A DNA stretch of 64,000 bases from Ctena decussata (taxonomy: Eukaryota; Mollusca; Bivalvia; Lucinida; Lucinidae): contig OZ022503.1 in NCBI GenBank assembly GCA_963989385.1, positions 91,956,638-92,020,637 of the forward strand, read 5' to 3'. This document shows positions 49,983 to 62,637 of this stretch, one piece after another. A program made the position numbers and the translations under genes. The notes below the pieces were generated by a model that saw only the letters and a program-made list of their open reading frames with translations, was not told the DNA's origin and did no database searches. Numbering within the stretch: position 1 is the first letter of the stretch; each line of letters begins with the position of its first letter.

Positions 49983-50230
49983 GGTTGGGTTGGTTGGTTA
50001 TTTTTGGTTTAACGGCTCTTTCAGACAGTATTTCAGGCTACATCGAGCCGTCTCCCATGAAGAGAGAGAGAGAGAGAGCTATGATAGGAGAGAGAAAAAT
50101 GTCCAAACCACCACCATCCGCACCTACTGCAAGCACGGTAGGCCTGACCCTTGTCGTACTACAATCCAAATAAGTAGGACGATCCGGCGCTGAAAGTTAC
50201 CCAGCACCATCGGTCGACCACAACCACTCC
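49983..50230 (-). mobile_element. SINE-like repeat, same family, minus strand
   Basis: It reads in reverse: ggttggttatttttggttta, cgagccgtctcccatgaaga, a (ga)n expansion and gttacccagcaccatcg. It lies about 100 bp from the opposite-strand copy at 49714. Confidence 0.85.
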
Positions 50231-50239
50231 CAAGTGCGG

Positions 50240-51570
50240 TAGGAAACGGGAGAGGGACACAAACAGTTAAGGACACTGAGAGGATATCATATTATGATCA
50301 TCAATATTCTAAAAGGTATAGGTATAAAGGATGTTTAAATTATGGAACAGGCCAAAAAATTGCAAACAGCGGACATGAAACACTGCACAGAAACATTTAG
50401 GGGAATAACTCAACTATCGTAAAAGTGAGAGTCGTCGTTTTGTGTATGACATATTACCCTGGCCTGGTCTACATAACTGTATTGTGTGACGAAAATATTC
50501 CAAAGCGTATTAAAGTATGTCAGCTCATATGAAACTCCAAAGCGCGGGCATAAAATAGTTTATAAAAACATCAAGGGGGAAGGGGTGGGGGTTTCTAATA
50601 AACTACGAAACCAAGAGCTGCCATTGTTAAATGTTACAAACATGTATCATAGGGTCATTTAAGGTAAACCCGGACAGAAGGAAAACCCGGACACTCACTG
50701 GTTTTCCACTAGTAACAAGCTTAAGGACTTCTATGATTAAGGCAAGGATTTTCCCCATTAGACCGGCGCGACAGGTCCGAATTTTCAAAAGTATAAAGTG
50801 TGCAAATTTTTCTTAGAAGAGCTTCCACAAATATGTAAACCGTATGAAATCAGATCATTTGTGATTCAGACCCAAAGACATGGGGAGATAATCCATTATG
50901 GCCCAACCTACCCTAAATTCAAGGTTTTTGCATACCTCATCTTTTGAGGTAATAAAAGTATTGAAACAAGTCATTTATTCCATATATTTTTGTCATAAAT
51001 CTATAATACTAAATAAACGAAGTAACGCATAAACTGCAAAATTGGTGGCATTTTCAAGCGTATTTTCTATACTGGTTCTTTCGCATATTGCTATCATTGA
51101 TAATTTCGGTTAGCGTGTGTTTTAGTTTCACGTAGATTTAAAGAATTTGGGAATTAAATTCGTCTTTCATTTTAAATTCTCCCAAGTATTTTTCTAGAAA
51201 CTTCGACTATTGGTCGATTTTTTTTTGTCAACAATGGGTGCGTTCGAGTGAAATTATCATGTACTCGAATACACGTTTTAAATTAATCCGGTCGTTTCGG
51301 TTCTGCGTCGTTATATCGGCGCGCTGCTTAGCAAGTCCAAATTTTGCAGGTTCTAATGCAAAAATCCGACCCATGAACGTACGTCATTCCCCATAAATAA
51401 CGATTTATTTTTGTATTTTTGCTCATATGGTTAAACGGATGAAGAACTAAATGGTCAAAGTCCCGACGGCCCTGGCCCGAAACGACCCATTTTCTTCCTG
51501 AACGATAGTCAATACGAGTAGCCAATCGAACTCGCCCATTGAAGAATAAAGCTCAACGCACATGGTCTTT
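50240..51570. other. No gene seen
   Basis: Non-repetitive by eye, AT-rich, short frames only. It may be the upstream part of the region with the candidate promoter at 51700. Confidence 0.5.
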
Positions 51571-51576
51571 CGAAAA

Positions 51577-51678
51577 GTTGGACGGACACACGGCGCCAAG
51601 TGTGTGTGGCTATGGTTACGTACCGCTGAGCCACTTGGGGAACGTCGTTAGGAGAATTCAAACTGAACTGAACTTTCG
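51577..51678. repeat. Third copy of the dispersed repeat seen at 308-492
   Basis: It shares ggacggacacacggcg, ggttacgtaccgctgagcca and cttggggaacgtcgtta with the copies near the window start, and ends in a caaactgaactgaact tail. Confidence 0.75.
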
Positions 51679-51699
51679 AAAAGACAAAAATTAAAAATG

Positions 51700-52030
51700 T
51701 CTAAGGTTAACACGCATGCGCCAGGTTAACCCCGGTGCCGTGAGGTCGACTTCCGGTTTTCTCCGAGTCACCCTCACGGAGCGCTACATAGCAAAAACGT
51801 GAAATTTTAGGGAATCATTTCTGTTCCCTAATATGGGGCATTTATTAGGGGGCACTTCTCAGAAAACGAGGTGTTTTTGACTGGAGACATCCTTTATCTT
51901 GAAGTATAGGTAAAGGATTCTAGACCGGGGACAATCTTCATAGAAATATCAGCTGTCAAAGACACCCACTATATTTTTCTTTTGCATTGGCTGCTGTTCG
52001 TTGCCGAGCTGCGCACGAGTCACGTGACAA
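51700..52030 (+). promoter_or_regulatory. Possible promoter region
   Basis: It contains acacgcatgcgccagg (NRF-1-like, 51709-51722), acttccggtt (ETS-like, about 51749-51758), an inverted CCAAT box (gcattggctg, about 51984) and the perfect palindrome gtcacgtgac (52019-52028; E-box/CLEAR type). The stretch is free of recognisable repeats. Confidence 0.4.
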
Positions 52031-52148
52031 AAGCGATATCGCTTCTTGCCGGTGTAACCAGAAAATTTTAACACTACCGCTTTTATCCGTCTGGACAACA
52101 AACTCGTCGATTCGATTACGGCAAACCGTTTGAAACGGCTGTAAAGAC

Positions 52149-52237
52149 ATGTCATGCTCTTTTAAGGTTTTAATGAGGTGTATTCTAATAATACCTGACC
52201 GGTTAGTAGCTTCTCGTTTCAACAGATGCATGACAGG
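52149..52237 (+). CDS. Possible first coding exon, 29 codons, unknown product
   Basis: An ATG at 52149 opens MSCSFKVLMRCILIIPDRLV and continues to a strong donor (ACAGG|GTAAGT) at 52238. An upstream in-frame TGA lies 15 bases before the ATG. Promoter-like motifs precede it. I could not identify a second exon or a family. On the opposite strand a 99-codon frame (52255-51956) overlaps, so coding strand is not certain. Confidence 0.3.
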
Positions 52238-52942
52238 GTAAGTAAATACGTTCATTTATCGAGTCTGTGTTTGACGCATGAGTGGGTGGGGTGATGGTGC
52301 ACATTAATTTTAGCAATTTTCAGCGATTGCACGAGTTACAATGTAGATTACAACCGACAGTGAGCTCAGCACCCACTGCAGTATTTTGGCCAAGTCACGC
52401 TGTCGTTCAAATATGCACTATAGTCATTAATCATTATTAATCTGTATGGGGCCTTGGAGGTGTGACTCCTTTGTGTCAGTGAGTGCACTTTTACCCAGGT
52501 TTATCAGGTTGGCTTCAGTGATCAATTCTAGGGACAAGTCATTTATTATCAGGTGGGGACCCGGTACATTCAGGGGATGGGGAGGAAAATTTTTGGTAAT
52601 CGACTGGGGTGAGTGGGAGGCGGGGTGGAACTCAGTAATTTAAGCAGTGGAGCAGGGGTGTCATAAGTGTAATTTGGCCTGGTGAATGGTTTTCCTTGGA
52701 CTTTAATCTCACCAGTAAACAATTCCGATTCACCAGTAAACAATTTTGATTCTGACATAGGTTGGGTCTGAATTCTTTCATCAGTCTTCATTTAAAAAAA
52801 TGTCTCAGCTTCTGGGGTGCTACCCCCCCCCCCTTTCCCCCCTACACACACATCTAATCATAGAAACATAATTCAGAATTAAAATAGAAATATGATGTTT
52901 GAATCCAAGACCACAATAGGGGCTACCCAGACCCCACATAAG

Positions 52943-53170
52943 GGGGTGGTCGGATGGTGCAATTTGCTTTGTATAACTTCCAGTGCTGGGGCATCCTACT
53001 TATTTGGATCATTGTAGGGCAAAGGCTTACTGCGCTTGAAGTAGGTGCGGGTGGGGGGTGTTTATACAATTTTTTTCTCTCGTCTATCATTTCTCTTCTT
53101 TCTCCCTCTCTCTGGGAGATAGCCAGATATAGACTGAAATACTGTCTCAAAGGGCCAAAACAATCAATCA
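52943..53170 (+). mobile_element. SINE-like repeat, same family
   Basis: From gggggtggtcggatggtgca to ctgtctcaaagggcc, ending in a caatcaatca tail. Confidence 0.85.
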
Positions 53171-53174
53171 GTTA

Positions 53175-55030
53175 GACCCCATAAATTTCTCTTAGACTTT
53201 TCGATTTATGTTCTTTTCTTTCAAACTTGAGTCTTCAAAAACATAAATTTTAGAAAGAAAAATAATGATATTATTAAAAAATTGTCTGCTTCATATCCAG
53301 AAAAACTTCTTTTCATTGATTTGCTAGTAGGGCAGTATAAAATAGTCTAAAATCAGTAAATTTAATGCCTGTGCTGCATTAATGGCATCAGATCCTTAGG
53401 TGCCTATCAGCAGCAAAACTGCTGTGACTTCTGGGGGCACAGCCCCCAAAACCCCTTGATATAATTAATAGCTTTATAATAGAGCATTAAGCATCAGATT
53501 CTTGGTGGGCATGTGCAGAAAAAAAGCATTATAATTAACAGGTAGAAATGAGAGGATGTTCTTTGGGTTTCATATGTTCTTTGTGTTTCATACTAAGGTT
53601 TGTCTGACTTAAAATAGTGAAATAGATAGAAGGGGCTGTAAAACTTTTTGTAAATCATATAAAAAAATAAGTAAGTAGACCCTCCCCTCCCCCCTGGTAA
53701 TAAATGACTCATCCCCTCATCCCTTAAATACATACCTTGAACAAGGTATACACATACATCTAAGTACAAAGTAGACATGCATGCAGAAATATGAAATATT
53801 GATATTTTCTGATGACCAAAGAATATTGCAAAGTACTTTGTATTATTGCTAATTTGAAACACCAGGAACACATGTAAAAAAAAGAAATAACATGAAGAAA
53901 ATAATACATAAAACACACACACACACACACTCAATTAAATTAATCCACCATTACAAAACCTTAAAAAGTAAATATATAAAAATATGTTCGATTCCCCACC
54001 ATACAGGAACAAATCTATTAGAATATTGTATATTGTACTTTTGAATGTTATATTGATTCATGTCTATACCTCATTCTAAGAATACAATTTGAATTGTTCT
54101 TCTCCCAACCTGTTTTTGGGGCTCTTATTTGGAAATAAATGTAAAATTTGTTGTATGTACCCACATCTCCTACGAGACCGGGGACAAAGTGGACTTATGT
54201 GCGATACTTTTCTTCAGCATTGTCCTGGCAGTGGGGTGGAGTTCACTTTTTACCCAGATCCATTCAGAGCATATATATATATACCACTCAGATGGTGATT
54301 ATGCATTTCTGTAATCTGGAATATTTAACTGAAAATTTTATTTGACCAGATTTCTGCAGTTGTAAATGGTCCTTTATGTTCACAGGTACAACAAAGCTTC
54401 TGTATTTTTCTCTTGTTTTTCACACATGCTGTGTGTGACAATATTATTTCCTTAGTGGGTCAAAGCACAAGGAGTTTTATACAGCCTCAGTCAGGCCATT
54501 ATCATATATACCTATGTGAGAAATCCAGGTTGTGCTAAGGGAGCCTAGGGAGTTCAGGTGTTCCTGGAACTCAATTTTAGTTCAGCTTTAATGAACCTCA
54601 GTAAAAATGGAATTCTTTTAAGGGGCATAAAACCCTAAGCAGAAAAAGAAAATGTACAACCATGAAAAAAGTAACTGTCTTAATATCAGAGCCCAAGATA
54701 AAGATGGGTATTAAAAAATTCATTCTAAGATAATATCAGATATTCATCATATGCTTTGATTAGTCATCAGAACTGTTTTCATGAAAAGGCTCTGATTAGA
54801 ATTCACAGCATATATTTGTATGTAAAAAGAGAAGATATCCAAAATTATTATTCAGTATGCATATCAGGGACTCTGACTGGTATCAGATCTATCTGAGACA
54901 CTTTGAAACTATTCATTGCTGCTTTACAACATCACTAAAATTCAAATTTTATTTAGGTCTGCCTAACATTAAAAAATGAAATAAAATAATAAATAAATTA
55001 AAAATACATGCAGTAAGGGCCAAATTTCAG
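53175..55030. other. No gene confirmed
   Basis: AT-rich, little repeat content. At 54129-54290 overlapping short frames include a hydrophobic segment (VDLCAILFFSIVLAVGWSSL) that could be an exon, but no fitting splice acceptor was found. Confidence 0.45.
53917..53931. repeat. (ac)n microsatellite
   Basis: Seven ac repeats. Confidence 0.9.
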
Positions 55031-55036
55031 TTTTTA

Positions 55037-56035
55037 TACCCCGCCACACTTCAGTGGTGGGGTATTATGTTATACCTTTCGGTGTCCGTCCGTCCGTGCT
55101 CACCATTTTCAATCGATAACTTGAGTATCTATTCACGGAATTTTTTCAAATTTTGCATACACATTGTTATCGGCGATGAGTGGTATGGGATTGTTAATGG
55201 GCAAAATCCGTCCATTTTTAACAGAGTTACTGCCCTTTTTCGTATTGGAAAAATGGTTTCTGGCCTGTTATTCCTTTACTGTTTATGATATCTGAATGAA
55301 ACTTCACAGATATGTTTCACATCAAAGGTTACATATTCTGACTAAGGACCGTCACTCTGACCTTCCCAGTTTGTGAGTTATCTGCCCTTGATAGGTCTGA
55401 AAAAAAGGTTTTTGACCTGTTGTTCCTTTACTATATGGAATATCTGAATGAAACTTAACAGATATGTTCCACATTAAAGGTACATATTGTGACAAAGAAC
55501 CGTCACTCTTACCTTTCCTGTTCATGAGTTATCCACCCTTGATTGAACTAAAAATGTTTTTTTACCCGTAGTTCCTTTACTATACAGAATATCTGAATGA
55601 AACTTCACAGATATGTTTCACATCAACGGTTACGTATTGTGACAAAGAACCATCATTCTACCCTTTCCAATTCATGAGTTATCCGCCCTTGATAGGTCTG
55701 AAAATGGTTTTCGACCTGTAGTTCCCTTTCTATATGGAATATCTGAATAAAACTTCACAGATATGTTTCACATCAAAGGCTTCATATTGTGACTAAGAAC
55801 TGTCACTCTGACCTTTCCAGTTCATGAGTTATCCGCCCTTGATTGATCTGAAAAACGTTTTTTTTTATCCGTTGGTCCTTTACTATATGGAATATCTGAA
55901 CGAAACTTCATAGATATGTTTCACAGCAAAGGTTACATATTGTGACAAAGGACCATCACTCTTACCTTTCCAGTTAATGAGTTATTCCCCCTTGATAGAT
56001 CTGAAAAATGTAGTTCCTATACTATATGGACTGAT
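55037..56035 (+). mobile_element. Hairpin + TCCG microsatellite + 150-bp tandem array
   Basis: Hairpin taccccgccacacttcagtg plus gtggggta (55037-55064), then gtccgtccgtccgt (55083-55096). Five units of about 150 bp follow, marked by ctttactatatggaatatct at 55274, 55426, 55574, 55725 and 55877. Unit text: tgacctttccagttcatgag, ttatccgcccttgatagg. Confidence 0.85.
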
Positions 56036-56559
56036 ATGTTTAACTCCATAGAATAAGAAACAGAGTCTCTCAGCTCAAAGTTCTGCTTTACAGCCTGATC
56101 TAAATCTACACTGGTCAGAATGCTCCACATTGTTGGGTGGTTTATATTAATATATATTTATAGTAAGGACATCATATCTCTGTCTATCCCAGTTCTGTGG
56201 CTATTTAGCTATTATATATCTCAAAAAATAAGTTACGATGCCCAGCAGTGGTGGCCCCAGAGTCCAAAATGGCTACACTTCAGGGGGGGGGGGGCGGTTC
56301 ACTAGAAAAATACATGTGTATTATAATCAGGACACTGCTTCAGGCTGACATTGTGCTTGATAGCACTCAAGTTGTTAGTCACTGTGTGTACATGTATACT
56401 GTATTAATCCTATAAAATGCCTTGTGGGTGTTGCATTTTACAAAAGGGGGCCTTATTTAGAGCCTAAAGTGTAGTTAACCAGCCACTGCCAAATACCTGT
56501 AACCTCTAATAAACAGTACATGTATGAAGGTGAGTGGGTATACTTGAGGAAGAAGCAGC

Positions 56560-57450
56560 TGAAATTTTGTAGGAAAATGTATTAGGTTGGGCAATGTGGT
56601 GCATACAAGAATGGTTGTTCCCTTTTCCTTAGTTTCCAAGTTATGCCCCTTTGATTATTTTTTTCCCTGCAAGTCTTGTGCATGCCATAACTAGATAACA
56701 GTTCGGGATATCTCGATGAAACTTCATAGCAGTGTCACGGTTTGAAGTCCGAACGATATGTCGCATACAACAGTGGTTGCTCTCCCTTACTTCCTTTTAG
56801 AGTTATGTCCATTTGATTAGTTTTTAAGGCTATTTTTGTGTATACTTATATTATGCATACAATAACTTGGTAACCATTTGGAATATCATGATGAAACTTT
56901 ATAGCAATGTACATGATCTCAAGACAATGTGTCACATATCCTTACTTAATTTTGGAGTAACTTCCCTTTGATTACTATTTCTAGGCTTTTCCCATTCTTT
57001 CCATATCTCCTTAACCTTTTGAAATATTATAATAAATGAAACTTTGTAGGAATGTGTATAATAATGGGGCAATGTATCCTGAGCAAGAACCACAACTTCA
57101 GCTTACTTACTGAATTATCTGCTCTTGCATAAATTTCCTGTCTACTCTATATAACTCCTTAACCATTTAAAATATTTTAACACAACTTAATGGTGATGTA
57201 TATATTGTCAAGCAAATGTGTTAGAACCAAGAATGGTATCTAGTATATTTAGTTTATGAATTACCTCCCATGTTTGACTTTGGCATTACTCAATTTCTGA
57301 GCCGCTTCACCATGGAAGCTGACTTTTGGTATAATGATAGTATTTGATATGTTAAATATTGTAATATAACTGTTGCCATCATTAATTATAGAGTGGTTTC
57401 CCCTGTTTGTCTTCACTCTATCCTTTTGTTAACAATCGTGTTCATTCTAT
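56560..57450 (+). repeat. Degenerate tandem repeat block, about 170-180-bp units
   Basis: Recurring phrases such as gttatgcccctttgattatt, atctcgatgaaacttcatag and aactccttaaccatttaaaa appear every 150-200 bp with much divergence. Probably related to the arrays at 55037 and 44655. Confidence 0.65.
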
Positions 57451-58789
57451 CACTCCTTTATAGTAAACGGGCATATTATGCGCCACTTGTGAAGCCCTTG
57501 ATGTCTCTAACCATGACTCTGCTTCTGTGGAAGTAGGAGCAGGTCTGACACAGGGATCCATAGAAGTTATTTGTATTTAGCTACAATTTTCAGAAGTAGG
57601 ACTTAATACAAAGTTTATTTAGAACAGTGTGATTCAAACAAGCTTCCAATCCCCCAAATTCTGTCTTACCTTGAGCCCTGTCATTGGAGTTTTTCAGCCC
57701 CTCAACACTATTTCAGTCATATCAGACCAATAGGGAATGGGTGCCATGATAATCCGAATGATTCAATGAAATAATACTGTGAATAGAGAAGACTCACCAC
57801 CATGCCAGAATCAAGTTTGCACACAGCATTGAAACTACATTGATTCTCTGTCATGACATGGATCAATGTTGATTCAGTGTGTGAGCATGCCTTCTTAACT
57901 TTCAATAGAGTCATGTTGGGTCAAAAACTAGGTCACTAGGTCAACTCTTAGAATCAAAGAGCTCTGAAGCCCCAAAATGACAGATTCTATCAGAAATCTA
58001 GAAAAGTACCTCATAGGCCAGCATGAACGACTGTCTTCTCAGAGTCTTCTGTATTCTTATCTGCAGACTATGCATCATGAAGACTATACCTCACCAGTTT
58101 CTGCTCCATACCTGTATCCTCTGCATTTAGAAACCTTGATTTTGGGTAGCCCATCAGTTAATTTAGAATGTTGATTTCTCTCTTATCGGTTAAGAAAGGA
58201 AGCAGACAGCATTGTGGGATTACAGGGTTTATGCTACAGTCCAAAACCCAACTGGTCCACAGGACCAGCATGGATGTGATTTGACTGGTACTTTCGGTGT
58301 TTCTGCTGGTTTTCATTATGACCTTTTTGCAGTAAACATAAAAATTAGTTGGTCTGGAGGACCAGCTGATACAGAAATCAGCTGGTCCTGCCCCAAAATC
58401 ACTGGTCCTTGACCAACAGACAAATGGTTAATAAAACCCCTGGGATGATATATATGGTTTTGCCAATATGCGATGTTTGACTCTGTCAAATGCCAATTAA
58501 GTAACTTACTCGGCCAAAGGTCAGATAATGGTGCCATTCTGATTCAGAAACTGTAAAGGTGTAGAACTTTGTAATTTCTGGTATTTAGTGAGAATAGTTA
58601 AAATTAATGAATAACTGCAAAATAGATTCTTCTAGTTTCGATTTCCATTATAAGGGATGTTTAATTTGATTTTTATTTTTCTTCAGAATTTCCTTTATTT
58701 AAGGCCAACAGTGTATGCCCTGACTTGATGCTTTTGTCGGCTTTTGAATGGAAAAAAATGAAAAAAGTTTTCTGTTTCTATTGTGCTCT

Positions 58790-60110
58790 GTGATATGGAA
58801 ATGCATTCAGGTCAAATCCGATGAATTCTAGAGGTCAAGGTCATCTAGTGACCTTGGCAAAAGTCACATATATCTGTCGTTTGTTGTCATTTTCAAAGGA
58901 CGTCCTCTTAAATGTCTGGGCCAATTTCAATTAAATTTCATATGCAATCTTCAGGCAAAGGGGGAATTTTTTTATATATATTTGGTTTAGGTAACATGAC
59001 CAAGATGGCCGCCATGCCCGTATATGGTTCAAATCATCATAACAATTTTCTTCTCCAGATCCACTGGGTTGATTGTCTTGAAACTTGGTGTGTAGCATCT
59101 GGGACTAAAGTACAACAAAGTTTATGTAACTGATGATCCTGAGTTGACATTGGCCATTTATATGGCAAGGTCTAATTTATCCCCTTAGACTTTTGAATGG
59201 GATTAGCTGTAAAAGTGCATTTTTCTGTTGCTATTTAAAGGTAGGTTCCTGGCCTAGCGATAACAATTATGTTCACAAAATAATTTTGTCTTTTTCTGGG
59301 TAGTATTGAATTCCCTTATTTTTCTAAAACTGTTGCTACTGAGAAAATCGTCAGATGTTGTAGAGAATAGTCGTTTTCCCAATGGTTTATTTTCTTTTGT
59401 TGGAATTCCAGTTCTGAAAATAAATATGTATATATGTCTACAAGTCCGCAGTTTCTGATGTCATTTGCCAACGGTTAATTTTCTCTTGCCGTGAGCTCTT
59501 CCAGACGTCCTGGCATGGTGGATGGGTTAAAACTATCCCGAAATGCAATGCAGCATGACGTCAGCTATGTTATCTATTTTTTGGCGCGAACTAAAAATAG
59601 CACTAACTGGGGTGCGAAGCAGAGTTAGGAAATCCCTTGCAAAACGACCTTTCTACGATTTTTAGATTTACACTTTTTAGTGAAACTTATTCATTTCCTC
59701 TTTATGAAGTGCTTTCCAACAACTTGGATAAAAAATCATCAAAATTATGATGCATTCCAAAGTACAGGAACCTACCTTTAAGACTCTATGATATGGAAAT
59801 GCAGTTGACCTCAATCCCTTTGAATTCAAGAGGTCGAGGTAATTACGTGACCTTGGCCAGTGGTCATTTAGTGACCTTGGCCAATGGTCACTTGGGGTAA
59901 ATATTTAAAGTACTTTCTCTCAGAAATTGTTAGACCTGGTTGCTTTTCTTACCACCATTTTGGCACTGTTATCTTATGTCTACAAAAGATCGTTATAGCG
60001 AAAACGAATGTCCATAGCGATTCATAGCAAAAACGAATGTCCAAAAAGTTCATATCACATTAAAGTCTCAGGGCTCAAGGGAGCAATCAGGACCTAATGG
60101 TCCTCTTGTT
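58790..60110 (+). mobile_element. Truncated copy of a hairpin-ended tandem element, interrupted by another element
   Basis: It includes caaggtcatctagtgacctt, acatgaccaagatggccgcc and ttgaaacttggtgtgtagca, related to 44655-47645. It ends in the hairpin aggacctaatggtcct (60089-60104) followed by CTTG. The stretch 59239-59777 is a separate insertion. Confidence 0.8.
59239..59777. mobile_element. 539-bp non-autonomous element with TTAA target duplication
   Basis: Terminal inverted repeats aggtaggttcctg and caggaacctacct are flanked by TTAA at 59235-59238 and 59778-59781. TTAA duplication is the hallmark of piggyBac-type transposition, though the ends lack the usual CCC start. No ORF of note. Confidence 0.85.
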
Positions 60111-60326
60111 TTTTTTATTTTTCACATATTTCAATGATTCGAAAAAAGAAAGAAAGAAACAAGAAATCCACAGAAAGCGATGTCACACCTGCGGGGATTA
60201 AGTCACACGAGCTCCACTTGGCATTGAAAACTATATCCTCCATGCTAACGCTGGTGTGACAAAAGCAGGTGTGACAAAAATGACAAAGTTAATATAGGAA
60301 TTAGGGACAAGGGGGTCTCGGATTTC

Positions 60327-61700
60327 TAGCCCACCTTAGCCATAGGCTCAGGGTGAGCTATTGTGATTACCCAGTGTCCGTCGTGCGTCGTCAACAATTT
60401 GCTTTAAATGACATCTTCTCTGAAACAGCTAGGTCTAGGGCTTTGATATTTGGTATATAGCATTGCCTAGTAGACTTCTACCAAGCTTGTTGAAATGGTG
60501 GCCCCAGGATCCAAAATGGCCCTGGGGCATGGGGTCTTGGGTTCGAAACTAAAATATACTTAAAAATCTCCTTCTCCAGAACTGCTTGGCTCAGATGCTT
60601 GAAATTCGGTATGTAGCATTGCCTAGTGGTCCTCTAATAAATTTGTTCAAATGGTTGCCCTAGGGTCTTAAATGGCCCTGGGGTAGGGAGTCCCAGATTT
60701 GAACCATAGAAATACATAGAAAAATATTCAAAAATCTTCTTCTTCAGAACTGCTTGGCTCGGATGTTTGAAATTTGATATGTAGCATTGCCTAGTGATCT
60801 TTTACCAAGTTTGTTCAAATGATGGCCCCAGGTTCCAAACTGGCCCCAACCCTGGGGGTCCTGGGTTTGAACCATAGACATACATAGAAAAATATTAAAA
60901 AATCTTCTTCAGAACAGCAATGCTCAGATGCTTGAAATTTGATATGTAGCATTGCTTAAAAGTCCTTTACCAAGTTTGTTCAGATGGTGGCCCCAGGGTT
61001 CAAAATGGCCTCTTGGCATGGAGTCCAAGGTTTGAACCATAGAAATGCAAAGAAAAATATTCAAAAATCTTCTTCAGAACTGCAAGGCTTAGATGCTTGA
61101 AATCTGGTATGATGCATTGCCCAGGGTCCAAAATCGTTGAAGGGCAGGGAGTCCAAGGTTTGAGCCATAGAAATACATAGAAAAATATTCTAAAATCTTC
61201 ATCTTCAGGACCACTTGGCTCAGATGCTTGAAATTTGGTATTTAGCACTTCCTAGTGGTCTTTTACCAAGTTTGTTCAAATGATGACCCTAGGGTCTAAA
61301 ATGGCCCGCCCCAGGGGGTCCTGGGTTTGAAACATTGAAATACATAGAAAAATATTCAAAACATTTCTTCATCAGAACCACTTGCCTCAGATGCTTGAAA
61401 TCAAGTTTGTTCAAATGATGGCCTCAGGGCCCAAAATGGCCCAGCGGCAGGGAGTCCTGAGTTTGAACTATGGAAATACATAGAAAAATATTCAAAAATC
61501 TTCTTCAGAACCACTTGGCTCAGATGCTTGAACTTTGTTATGATGCACTGCCTGGTGGACTCCTATAAAGTTTGTGTTAATGTTGGCTGGGATGCAAATT
61601 GGCACTGGGGAGGGGAGTCTTCAGGGTTCAAAATTAAAATATACTTAAAAGCTTCTTCTCTGGAACCCCTTAGTGCAGATGCTTAAAAGGCCTAGGGTCG
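60327..61700 (+). mobile_element. Hairpin + gtccgtcgt + 165-bp tandem array, third such element
   Basis: A 5' hairpin ctagcccaccttagccatag plus gctcagggtgagcta is followed by gtccgtcgtgcgtcgtc. Units of about 165 bp are marked by agatgcttgaaatttggtat (60597, 60764, 60930, 61094, 61227) and ccaaaatggccctggggcat. The 3' end is unclear. Confidence 0.8.
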
Positions 61701-62637
61701 ATAAGGGGTGTTTTTGGCCCCATGTTCAAAATAAGTTTTACGCTGTAAAGTCATTGTATAGTCATTTGGGATTACTATTACGGGCATTGTTTTGTTATCT
61801 GAGGCATGTTGCCATGGCAACGCGTTTTACAAGAGCATAGGCTATTTCCTTCATTTTTATACGGTTGTCTACCGTTGTGATTACATGAAACCCTCTTTTG
61901 ATTTGCTTGAAGTGATTTCAGTTGCATATCAATGTGTTATGGTTAATCGACATTATAAAGTGGCAAACGGTAATTATCGCTCCTTAGTAACACGTGGGCA
62001 TCCTTAGCAACGATCTGAAAAGTTGGTTTAGTTGGGTTTTTTTTTCCCCTTTTCTATCCTTTTACCCTTATGTTTGTTTAGATTTGGAAAATAAAAAGAA
62101 ATAATTGCAAATATAATACCGTCACGATTCAGCTGACTCAAACAAATCCTTATTTTATTTCAAAATTTTGCCCTTTTTATACGTTGTTTGTGAATAAAAA
62201 TCTCTGTGACGTCATGTAGGCGAACAAGGTTGATTTCTGACGTCATCGACGCCAAAGGAAGAAAAACAATGCGTAAGGATGTTCTCATAGAAGCTTAGCT
62301 TTGCACGAATCTCGGATCGAGCTTGTCTGACCAAATCTGTCACACAACCGCCCATATCACAGAGAGAAAATTACACTAGCTGGTTCATACTAGTTTGCGA
62401 ACAATCTATTAAATCTATTATTCAAATGACTATTTTGAATCATTTTTATTGCTTTTACTTTTACTTTTTAAATGAAACACCAACTATTCATTCTGTATTT
62501 AGCATCCTTAAAGAAACAAATACGACATTCATCAGTTGCCCTCAGTATATAAGGCTAGCGCACGTTAAAGTCAAATAAAAACTGCAAAACTAATCATAAA
62601 ACGATCCACCACGAGTGGTGTAAATCCCGTGAAAATA
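61701..62637. other. No gene seen
   Basis: AT-rich, a few gacgtca words near 62210-62260, no repeat partner or coding signal. Confidence 0.5.

Noticed and set aside
54129..54314. Possible membrane-segment exon joined to the candidate exon at 52149
   Set aside because: The available acceptor gives a stop after about 20 codons, and no alternative acceptor fits.
57717..57914. Possible Cys-containing exon on the minus strand (NQCSFNAVCKLDSG)
   Set aside because: Upstream sequence (gacctagtgacctagttttt) looks like a dispersed bivalve-type repeat, and no acceptor or partner exon was found.
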